Source: Miltoncostaeales bacterium (GTDB taxonomy: Bacteria > Actinomycetota > Thermoleophilia > Miltoncostaeales > Miltoncostaeaceae). From it: a stretch of DNA of 15,053 bases. Each line of letters opens with the position of its first letter. Within the stretch, counting starts at the first letter, position 1. The notes beneath the pieces are model-generated. The model had not been told where the DNA came from. It ran no database searches and saw nothing but the letters and a program-made list of their open reading frames with translations. The stretch covers positions 1 through 15,053 of the forward strand of contig JAUROO010000018.1 in NCBI GenBank assembly GCA_030829765.1, read 5' to 3'. Of this stretch, positions 6,991 through 12,218 are shown in pieces. A program made the translations under genes and the position numbers.

Positions 6991-7322
6991 TGAGCGACGT
7001 CACGACGATGACCGACGAGCAGATCCTCGAGGCCATCAAGGGCGAGGTCGCGGGCAACCGCGTCTTCCTCTACATGAAGGGAACACCGGACGCACCGGCA
7101 TGCGGCTTCTCGATGCGGGTGGTGCAGATCCTCGACCACCTGGGCGTGCAGTACGGGGCCCGGAACATCCTGGAGGACCCCCGGGTCCGCGGGGTGCTGT
7201 CGGGGTGGTCGGACTGGCCCACCATCCCGCAGTTGTTCGTGAACGGCTCGCTCGTCGGCGGCTGCGACATCGTCACCGAGCTGTTCCAGGATGGCGAGCT
7301 GCAGCCGATGTTGGAGTCGTGA
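6990..7322 (+). CDS. Monothiol CGFS glutaredoxin (Grx4/GrxD type)
   Basis: A 110-aa monothiol glutaredoxin that carries or transfers [2Fe-2S] clusters with glutathione or a related thiol. Visible features are KGTPDAPACGFSMRVV with active-site Cys38 in CGFS, WPTIPQLF with the cis-proline, and GGCDIVTEL for thiol-cofactor binding. All are standard for the GrxD family. The ATG at 6990 shares one base with the bolA stop; an ATG at 6987 is also possible and would add one methionine, and GGAGG at 6981-6985 fits the later start better. The stop codon overlaps the ATG of the downstream GTP cyclohydrolase. Actinobacteria often use mycothiol rather than glutathione, so the physiological thiol is uncertain. 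Confidence 0.95.
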   Translation: MSDVTTMTDEQILEAIKGEVAGNRVFLYMKGTPDAPACGFSMRVVQILDHLGVQYGARNILEDPRVRGVLSGWSDWPTIPQLFVNGSLVGGCDIVTELFQDGELQPMLES

Positions 7323-8308
7323 TGACGAGCCACCCCATCGAGTTCTCGGAGGACCTGCAGGACACCAGCCCGGCGACCCGTATCGGGCTGTCCCGTGCCG
7401 GGGTGTCGCGATCGGCAAAGGCGATCCGCCTGGCCTTCGGCGGCGCCGAGCACTACATGGACGCCACCGTGGAGTGCGTGGTGGACCTCGACCCCGACCA
7501 GAAGGGCGTCCACATGTCGCGCTTCGAGGAGGAGGTCAACGAGGCCATCGACGCCGTGCTGATCGGCGAGGCCGTGGCCATCGAAGCGCTGGCCGAGCAC
7601 ATCGCCCAGCGCGTGGTGGAGCGGCAGGGCGCACTGCGCGGCATGGCCACCATCCGCGCCCGGTACCCGGTGGAGAAGCGCACCCCGGTGACCGACGTGG
7701 CCACGCAGGAGATGTACGGCCTCATCGGCACGGCCAGTGCCCGCCCGGGGTGGAGCCGCCGCGCCGTCGGCGTGTCGGCGCAGGGCATGAACGCCTGCCC
7801 CTGCGCCCAGGGGCTGGTGCGCGAGCAGGCCGAGGCCGCCCTGGCCGACGACGGCTTCTCGCCGTCGGAGATCGACCGCATCGTCGCCCGGGTGCCCATC
7901 GCCACCCACAACCAGCGCGCACGGGGAACCCTGATCGTCGGATCCTCCGGCAACGAGGACATCCCCGCGCATGACCTCATCGCAATCGTCGAGGACGGCA
8001 TGTCGTCCGAGATCTATGAGCTCCTGAAGCGCCCGGATGAGCTGTACGTCGTCGACAAGGCCCACCGGCGCCCGCGGTTCGTCGAGGACTCCGTGCGCGA
8101 GATGATCGCCGGGGTCATCGCCGGGTTCCCGGACCTGCCCGACGATTCGTTCGTCTCCGCGCATCAGGAGAACTACGAGACCATCCACACACACGACGTC
8201 GAGGCCGAGCGCCACGGCGTGCTGGGTGAGATGCGCGCCGAGGTCGCCGGCGGGGACCACGCCGCGCGCCACATCACCCTCGCCGAATGGCTCGACGGCC
8301 CCACCTGA
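7322..8308 (+). CDS. GTP cyclohydrolase IB family (FolE2/MptA-like)
   Basis: A 328-aa member of the FolE2/MptA family, which hydrolyses GTP for pterin synthesis. Bacterial FolE2 gives 7,8-dihydroneopterin triphosphate; archaeal MptA gives the 2',3'-cyclic phosphate. Family motifs: DQKGVHMSRFEEEVNEAID (59-77), QGMNACPCAQG with the candidate metal-binding Cys159 (or Cys161), THNQRARGTLIVG (195-207), HRRPRFVEDSVREM (248-261), and ENYETIHTHDVEAER (283-297). The NACPCAQ and DQKGVHMSRF wording recalls MptA more than proteobacterial FolE2, so the exact product is open. The ATG at 7322 overlaps the glutaredoxin stop by one base; GTG at 7319 is an alternative. Coupling to an iron-handling pair fits an enzyme family whose archaeal members use ferrous iron. 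Confidence 0.9.
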   Translation: MTSHPIEFSEDLQDTSPATRIGLSRAGVSRSAKAIRLAFGGAEHYMDATVECVVDLDPDQKGVHMSRFEEEVNEAIDAVLIGEAVAIEALAEHIAQRVVERQGALRGMATIRARYPVEKRTPVTDVATQEMYGLIGTASARPGWSRRAVGVSAQGMNACPCAQGLVREQAEAALADDGFSPSEIDRIVARVPIATHNQRARGTLIVGSSGNEDIPAHDLIAIVEDGMSSEIYELLKRPDELYVVDKAHRRPRFVEDSVREMIAGVIAGFPDLPDDSFVSAHQENYETIHTHDVEAERHGVLGEMRAEVAGGDHAARHITLAEWLDGPT

Positions 8309-8565
8309 TCCTCCCCTGACGCGGGCCCTCGTGAGACGGGCCTGGTGTTAGCCCCGGCGATAACCACAGCAGTGCGGCTGGCCCCGGTGTATCGGTTGGC
8401 GACAACTCTCAGGCGCCGCCGCGTGCGAACGGGCTCCGCCCGTGCGCTCACGCGGATGGCCCGCCTGCGGTAGTCGCCAACCGATACACCGGCGCCATCC
8501 GCCTCTCGCGCTTTTTCGCCGGGGCTAACACCAGGCCCGGCTCCCGTGAGCGCATGCGGGGTGGA
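8309..8565. other. Convergent intergenic region, 257 bp, occupied by a giant palindrome
   Basis: This gap between the stop codons of the GTP cyclohydrolase (plus) and plsY (minus) is the longest non-coding stretch in the window. I find no supported open frame in it. About 80% is the nested inverted repeat described separately at 8338-8538. The remaining flanks carry an imperfect direct repeat with CGTGAG at 8330-8335 and 8545-8550. Confidence 0.85.
8338..8538. repeat. 201-bp imperfect palindrome (nested inverted repeats)
   Basis: Outer arms 8338-8360 and 8516-8538 are perfect 23-bp inverted copies (containing CCTGGTGTTAGCCCCGG). Inner arms 8384-8403 and 8473-8492 are perfect 20-bp inverted copies (CCGGTGTATCGGTTGGCGAC). 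Both pairs share the same dyad centre (8438). The 23-nt spacers between them are equal in length and match at 8 of 9 bases near the inner arms (GCGGCTGGC against GCGGATGGC). Inside the inner arms come CAGGCG/CGCCTG (8410-8415, 8462-8467), CGCGTG/CACGCG (8420-8425, 8449-8454) and an apical ACGGGC-TCC-GCCCGT hairpin (8429-8443). The right arm has a T5 run at 8512-8516. It could be a fold-back mobile element, a repeated palindromic element, a structured RNA or an elaborate bidirectional terminator. Confidence 0.9.
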
Positions 8566-9174
8566 TCAGGTGGGGCCGGGCGCGCCCTTGCCGCCCAGGT
8601 GGATCCGGTTCTCGGTGCCGTTCAGCAGACGGCGGATGTTCTCGCGGTGCTTCCAGATGACGAACAGCGCGGCGGCGGCGATGAAGCCCACGTATGACCA
8701 CGGGGCGCCAAAGGCCCAGGCGAGCGGGGCGGCGGCGAGCGCGGCGGTGATGCTGGCGACCGACACGTACCGGGTGGTGACCACCAGCAGGAGCCACAGC
8801 AGGATGAGCACGCCGGAGGCCGCGGGAACGAGTCCGATCAGCGCACCGGCTCCCACGGCCACGCCCTTGCCGCCCCGGAAGCCGGTCCACACGGGGAACA
8901 CATGGCCGAGGATCGCCAGCGCGGCGGCGGCGATGGGCCACCACGACCCACCCGCGAGCCAGTCGGCCAGCAGCACCGCGGCCGCGCCCTTGGCGATGTC
9001 GAGCACCATCACGGCGATTCCCCACGACCGGCCGAGGGTGCGGAACACGTTGGTGGCGCCCAGGTTGCCGCTGCCCACCGCGCGCAGGTCAATGCCGTTC
9101 AGGCGGCCGGCGATGAGGGCGAAGGGAATCGAGCCGAGCAGGTACGCGGCGATGAGGGCGATGGCCTGGTTCAC
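8566..9174 (-). CDS. plsY: Glycerol-3-phosphate acyltransferase PlsY
   Basis: Membrane enzyme that transfers an acyl group from acyl-phosphate to glycerol-3-phosphate, making lysophosphatidic acid, the first step of phospholipid synthesis. The 202-aa product has normal length and about five hydrophobic segments. The family motifs are present: GSIPFALIAGRL, GSGNLGATNVFR (34-45), GHVFPVWTGFRGGKGVAV (90-107) and the C-terminal IWKHRENIRRLLNGTE. The reading frame is open further upstream, but the GTG at 9174 gives the standard N-terminus (NQAIALIAAYLLGSIP) and overlaps the pgsA stop by four bases (GTGA), which signals translational coupling. Its 3' end faces the large palindrome. Confidence 0.95.
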   Translation of the reverse strand: MNQAIALIAAYLLGSIPFALIAGRLNGIDLRAVGSGNLGATNVFRTLGRSWGIAVMVLDIAKGAAAVLLADWLAGGSWWPIAAAALAILGHVFPVWTGFRGGKGVAVGAGALIGLVPAASGVLILLWLLLVVTTRYVSVASITAALAAAPLAWAFGAPWSYVGFIAAAALFVIWKHRENIRRLLNGTENRIHLGGKGAPGPT

Positions 9175-9746
9175 GGGTCTCCGGTGACGTCGGGGGCCGG
9201 GAGACGGCCCTCGAAGAGCCGGCGCCGGGCCATGATGAAGTAGTACGCGCCCGAGATGACGGTGAGCGCCACCGCCAGGTACAGCAGGGCGTCGTACTGC
9301 CACTGCGGTGCGATGTTCAGGATGACCCAGGCCACCGCGACGTTCTGGCTGAGGGTCTTGATCTTCCCGAGGCTGCTGGCGGGGATCACCAGGTTCTCGC
9401 TCACGGCCACCAGCCGCAGCCCGGTGACGGCGAACTCGCGCGTGATGATGACCATTGCGATCCACGCCGACACGTCGCCGACCTCGATGAGGCAGAGCAG
9501 GGCTCCGGTGACCAGCAGCTTGTCGGCGAGCGGATCCAGGAAGGCCCCGGCCACGGTCACCTCGCCGCGCGAGCGCGCCAGCCAGCCGTCGAGGGAATCG
9601 GTGGCGGCGGCCACCACGTACAGGGCGAACGCCCAGTACCGGCCGCCCTCGTCGTCGACGAGGATGAGCACCATCACGACCGGGATCAGCGCGATTCGCG
9701 CAGCCGTCACGACCAGTGCGGGGTTCAGCGATGCGCGGCCGCTCAC
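9171..9746 (-). CDS. pgsA: CDP-diacylglycerol--glycerol-3-phosphate 3-phosphatidyltransferase
   Basis: Integral membrane CDP-alcohol phosphatidyltransferase, most likely phosphatidylglycerophosphate synthase. The 191-aa product carries the catalytic signature DGxxARx8GxxxDxxxD as DGWLARSRGEVTVAGAFLDPLADK (about residues 53-76). It has several membrane helices (PALVVTAARIALIPVVMVLIL, AWIAMVIITREFAVTGLRL, ALLYLAVALTVISGAYYFI). The REFAVTGLR stretch and KIKTLSQNVA match PgsA rather than phosphatidylinositol or phosphatidylserine synthases. Start GTG at 9746: TATGCT lies 6 nt upstream with no ribosome binding site, so the transcript is probably leaderless. It overlaps plsY by four bases, giving a two-gene phospholipid operon. 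Confidence 0.93.
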   Translation of the reverse strand: MSGRASLNPALVVTAARIALIPVVMVLILVDDEGGRYWAFALYVVAAATDSLDGWLARSRGEVTVAGAFLDPLADKLLVTGALLCLIEVGDVSAWIAMVIITREFAVTGLRLVAVSENLVIPASSLGKIKTLSQNVAVAWVILNIAPQWQYDALLYLAVALTVISGAYYFIMARRRLFEGRLPAPDVTGDP

Positions 9747-9752
9747 GCCGCA

Positions 9753-9758
9753 AGCATA
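9753..9758 (-). promoter_or_regulatory. -10-like hexamer for leaderless pgsA-plsY
   Basis: TATGCT on the minus strand, then TGCGGC (6 nt), then the GTG of pgsA. It is 10 bp from the opposite-strand hexamer at 9769-9774 within a 34-bp gap, so the two RNA polymerase footprints must overlap. No -35 is evident. Confidence 0.6.
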
Positions 9759-9768
9759 GGTGGCGCCC

Positions 9769-9774
9769 TATCCT
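9769..9774 (+). promoter_or_regulatory. -10-like hexamer for the leaderless ACT-domain gene
   Basis: TATCCT, then CGCCGC (6 nt), then the ATG at 9781, with no Shine-Dalgarno. It is identical in hexamer and nearly identical in spacing to the bolA signal. Confidence 0.6.
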
Positions 9775-9780
9775 CGCCGC

Positions 9781-10305
9781 ATGAACGAGTACACCGTGAG
9801 CGTCATGGGCGGGGATCGCCCCGGGATCGTCGCAGCCATCACCGGCGCGCTGCTGGGTGCCGGGGGCAACGTGGAGAACTGCCGGGCGGGCATCCTCGCG
9901 GGCTCGTTCGCGATGGTGCTGGCGGTGGAGGTGCCCGACTGGGTGTCCGACCAGGACATCGTCGACCTGCTGGCCCCGGCCGCGTCGGACCTGGGCCTGT
10001 CCCTGGGCGTGCGCCCCGCGGCCCCCGCCCACCACGGCGCCCGGGGAACCCGCTGCGTGGTGAGCGTGTACGGCGGCGACCGACCCGGGATCGTGCACGG
10101 CGCCGCACGGGCGCTGGCGGATGCCGGCGCGAACATCGTGGACCTGAGTTCGCGGGTGACGGGCGACCCCCCGGTCTACGTGCTGGGCATCGAGGTCGAG
10201 GTGCCCGAGGGGATGGGAGCGGCGCAGATCACCGATGCGCTGCGCACCCCCGATCTCGCCGGCCTCGACATCTCCGTTCAGGACGAGTCCGAGCGACTGC
10301 TCTGA
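9781..10305 (+). CDS. Double ACT-domain protein (GcvR-like)
   Basis: A 174-aa protein made of two tandem ACT domains, about 1-80 and 91-170. Each opens with the same pattern: YTVSVMGGDRPGIVAAITGAL and CVVSVYGGDRPGIVHGAARAL, where GDRPGIV is the ligand-binding turn of amino-acid-sensing ACT domains. Length and layout match the GcvR-like family (glycine cleavage repressor and relatives), which usually sense an amino acid and have no DNA-binding domain. The ligand is unknown. The start ATG has a -10-like TATCCT 6 nt upstream. Its stop codon overlaps the apparent CTG start of peptide deformylase, so the two are probably translated in tandem. Confidence 0.88.
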   Translation: MNEYTVSVMGGDRPGIVAAITGALLGAGGNVENCRAGILAGSFAMVLAVEVPDWVSDQDIVDLLAPAASDLGLSLGVRPAAPAHHGARGTRCVVSVYGGDRPGIVHGAARALADAGANIVDLSSRVTGDPPVYVLGIEVEVPEGMGAAQITDALRTPDLAGLDISVQDESERLL

Positions 10306-10811
10306 TCCGCCCGGTCGTCACCTACCCGGACCGGCGCCTCAAGTCACCCTGCGCACCGGTGCGGTCGTTCGGACCCGCCCTCCGGCGCCTCACGCGCGAC
10401 CTGGCAGAGACGGCCGGCTCCTACCCACGCACGACCGGAATCGCCGCGCCACAGGTGGGCGAGCTGTGGCGTGTGTGCCTTGTCGACTGCACGGGGCATC
10501 CGAAGGTCCCCGCGCCGCACGGACGGCTGGTGATGGTGAACCCGGTGGTGCGCGGGTGGTCGGGCGCGGAGATCGGGCGCGAGGGGTGCCTGAGCCTGCC
10601 CGACATCACGGCGAACGTGGAGCGGGCCACGCACGTGGAGGTCGCCTTCCAGGACCTCGCGGGCACGCGCTGCGCGGTGCGCGCCGAGGGATTCGAGGCG
10701 CGCGTGATCCTGCATGAGATGGATCATCTGGACGGCGTGCTCATCCTCGACCGGGTGGCCTCGCTCGCGCTTGACGTGTTCCCGCGGCGCAGCCGGGGCC
10801 GGCGCGGGTAG
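10302..10811 (+). CDS. def: Peptide deformylase (apparent CTG start)
   Basis: Metallo-hydrolase that removes the formyl group from nascent proteins. Motif 2 EGCLSLP (94-100, metal ligand Cys96) and motif 3 HEMDHLDG (138-145, ligands His138 and His142, catalytic Glu139) are intact. Motif 1 is TTGIAAPQ with Gln51, where the first Gly of the usual GxGxAAxQ is Thr44. The first ATG/GTG in frame (GTG 10359) would delete the conserved N-terminal segment IRPVVTYPDRRLKSPCAPV, which clearly belongs to the fold. The only candidate before it is CTG at 10302, which overlaps the previous stop as CTGA, so I call 169 aa from there. Expression by reinitiation from the ACT-domain gene fits. The extra upstream start remains inference. 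Confidence 0.85.
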   Translation: MIRPVVTYPDRRLKSPCAPVRSFGPALRRLTRDLAETAGSYPRTTGIAAPQVGELWRVCLVDCTGHPKVPAPHGRLVMVNPVVRGWSGAEIGREGCLSLPDITANVERATHVEVAFQDLAGTRCAVRAEGFEARVILHEMDHLDGVLILDRVASLALDVFPRRSRGRRG

Positions 10812-10854
10812 GCCGGGCGGCACCCGACCCACGGGCGGGCGCCGGCGGCGATGG

Positions 10855-10860
10855 CATCCT
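10855..10860 (+). promoter_or_regulatory. -10-like hexamer for the leaderless amidase gene
   Basis: CATCCT, one base from the TATCCT seen at 6744 and 9769, followed by GCGGGC (6 nt) and the ATG at 10867. No ribosome binding site lies between. It is in a 55-bp gap after the deformylase gene. Confidence 0.45.
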
Positions 10861-10866
10861 GCGGGC

Positions 10867-11694
10867 ATGCGTCCGGCCCCGTCCCCGTTCCTGCCCACGT
10901 CCCTTGCCGTGGCCTCGGTCGCGTGCCTGGCGATCGTCGCAGCACCGGCCGGCGCCCAGTCGCAGGCACCCGCTCCCGGAGCCGAACCGGCGGCGCCCGC
11001 CCGCACGGGCCCGTCCGCGCGGCGGTCACGACCCGTGGTGCTGGTGCAGGCCGGCCACCTGAGCCCGGGCGAGCCCGGGTACCTGGCGCAGACCGGGGCT
11101 TCCGGCAATCCCTTCGGGGGCGAGGCGGAGTTCAACCGCCGCGTGCGGAATGACATGGTGCGGCGCCTGCGGCGCGCGGGCGTGGATGCGCGCCCCCTCG
11201 CAGCCCGTGTGGAGCCGCTGGGCGTGGGCGGCGCCACCTTCGTGAGCATCCACCACGACTCCCCCGGCGGCGCGGCGATGGTGGGCTACGCGGTCACCGG
11301 GGGCAACGAGAACTACTACCGGGGGCAGGGCTTCGGCACGGGCAGGTCCACGCCGTACCCCGACAGCGCGACCCACCGCACGCCGGCCACCACGGTGAAC
11401 AGCGCCGTGCAACGCACCTCGGCCGCGACCGCACGGCGGGTCGCCGCGGCTCTCAAGCGCGTGCGCACCCGCCGCGCGGGCGCCCGGGCGCGGTTCGCCG
11501 GCGTGATCGCGCAGGGGACCAACCGGCGCATCAACCACTTCTACGGCTTCTACCGCACCACGGCGCAGTCGCGGGTGATCGTGGAGGTCGGCGCGGCCCC
11601 GGACGACAATCGTTTCCTGCGCCGCGTCGGGACCATCTCGGCAGCCCTGTCGCGCGCCGTGGTGGCCGACCTGCGGGCCCGCCGGCTGCTCTAG
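10867..11694 (+). CDS. Secreted N-acetylmuramoyl-L-alanine amidase-like protein (Amidase_3)
   Basis: A 275-aa exported zinc amidase, expected to cut the bond between the glycan and stem peptide of peptidoglycan. A signal peptide is evident (hydrophobic LPTSLAVASVACLAIVAAPA then AGAQS, cleavage near residue 30), followed by an Ala/Pro linker to about 55. The Amidase_3 core shows VVLVQAGH (zinc ligand His64), GNPFGGEAEFNRRVRNDMV (Glu86 and Asn90 in the usual ExxxN pattern), FVSIHHDS (His129/130) and VIVEVGAAPDDNRFL (catalytic Glu240). No separate cell-wall-binding domain is present. Similarity is clear at the motifs but the middle (140-220) is unusual and Arg-rich, so the substrate may differ. 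The stop codon TAG shares CTAG with the stop of the opposite-strand gene. Confidence 0.82.
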   Translation: MRPAPSPFLPTSLAVASVACLAIVAAPAGAQSQAPAPGAEPAAPARTGPSARRSRPVVLVQAGHLSPGEPGYLAQTGASGNPFGGEAEFNRRVRNDMVRRLRRAGVDARPLAARVEPLGVGGATFVSIHHDSPGGAAMVGYAVTGGNENYYRGQGFGTGRSTPYPDSATHRTPATTVNSAVQRTSAATARRVAAALKRVRTRRAGARARFAGVIAQGTNRRINHFYGFYRTTAQSRVIVEVGAAPDDNRFLRRVGTISAALSRAVVADLRARRLL

Positions 11695-12092
11695 GAGGCC
11701 TTTGTCCCGCCCCCGCGCACCCCATGCACGGGACGCCCGGCGGCGATCCACTGGTAGTAGGAGCACGCGGGACCCATGCCCGTCTGGTACTCGGCCACCC
11801 GGGGATTGCGCCCCACCTCCTTGGCGATCTGCGCGTGCGTGAGGAGGTTGGGGTCATCCATCTCGGGCCAGCAGATCACCAGATGCGCCGCGGTGATGTG
11901 GTTGGCCACGAAGCCGCAGCCCTCCGCGGGGCATGGCCACGGATCGGTGGCGATGCAGTACCAGCCCTCGAGGTCCTCACCCGAGTCATCGGTCCAGAGG
12001 TGCTCCTCGACGTCCGCGGACTGGTCCGGGGCGTCGATCACTCCCACCCCCGGCCCCCTCGCGGGGTCGATGCGTCGGTCCTGGTCACTCAT
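11691..12092 (-). CDS. Small Cys/His-rich protein of unknown function
   Basis: I do not recognise this 133-aa protein. Its centre, GWYCIATDPWPCPAEGCGFV then ANHITAAHLVICWPE, has Cys46, Cys54, Cys59, His65, His70 and Cys74. The spacing C-x4-C-x5-H-x4-H is suggestive of a compact zinc site. The first 35 residues are acidic and look disordered. The C-terminal half (THAQIAKEVGRNPRVAEYQTG) reads like a short helical DNA- or protein-binding segment, but this is only an impression. No signal peptide or membrane segment is visible. The ATG at 12092 has TACGCT 7 nt upstream and no ribosome binding site, so it is probably leaderless. The 3' end overlaps the amidase stop by four bases. Confidence 0.75.
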   Translation of the reverse strand: MSDQDRRIDPARGPGVGVIDAPDQSADVEEHLWTDDSGEDLEGWYCIATDPWPCPAEGCGFVANHITAAHLVICWPEMDDPNLLTHAQIAKEVGRNPRVAEYQTGMGPACSYYQWIAAGRPVHGVRGGGTKAS

Positions 12093-12099
12093 GGCGGCC

Positions 12100-12105
12100 A
12101 GCGTA
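12100..12105 (-). promoter_or_regulatory. -10-like hexamer for the leaderless 133-aa protein gene
   Basis: TACGCT on the minus strand, followed by GGCCGCC (7 nt) and the ATG at 12092, with no Shine-Dalgarno. It lies in the 126-bp divergent gap shared with the mutase gene. Confidence 0.5.
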
Positions 12106-12158
12106 CCGCGACGGGGAACGGGCCGCGTCGATGGTCGTGCCGGGAGCCCGCGCTTTGG

Positions 12159-12164
12159 TAGCGT
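12159..12164 (+). promoter_or_regulatory. -10-like hexamer for the methylmalonyl-CoA mutase operon
   Basis: TAGCGT, identical to the J-domain gene hexamer. A start near 12171 would give a leader of about 48 nt with a strong GAGGGAGG ribosome binding site (12206-12213) 5 nt before the GTG at 12219. The leader is too short for a cobalamin riboswitch. Confidence 0.4.
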
Positions 12165-12218
12165 GCCGCCGCACGCGAGGGGCCTCCTGAGCGTGCCGGC
12201 GACCTGAGGGAGGCGCGC

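Noticed and set aside
5559..7418. 619-codon open frame antisense to the YyaL-like, bolA and glutaredoxin genes
   Set aside because: It crosses three well-supported genes, is Ser/Ala/Arg-rich, and has no recognisable motif.
8338..8538. CRISPR array or protein-coding gene in the repeat-rich gap
   Set aside because: The repeats are inverted and nested, not direct with regular spacers, and no frame with a plausible start and codon pattern is present.
9175..10098. Apparent fusion of a 300-residue N-terminus to PlsY
   Set aside because: The stretch is a GC-rich shadow of pgsA and the ACT-domain gene; plsY has its own GTG with a GTGA overlap.
10359..10811. Peptide deformylase starting at GTG 10359
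   Set aside because: This would remove about 19 residues (IRPVVTYPD and following) that belong to the conserved N-terminal strand of the enzyme.
12165..12218. Cobalamin riboswitch upstream of the B12-dependent mutase
   Set aside because: The likely leader is only about 48 nt and shows no B12-box-like sequence; it is far too short for this riboswitch class.
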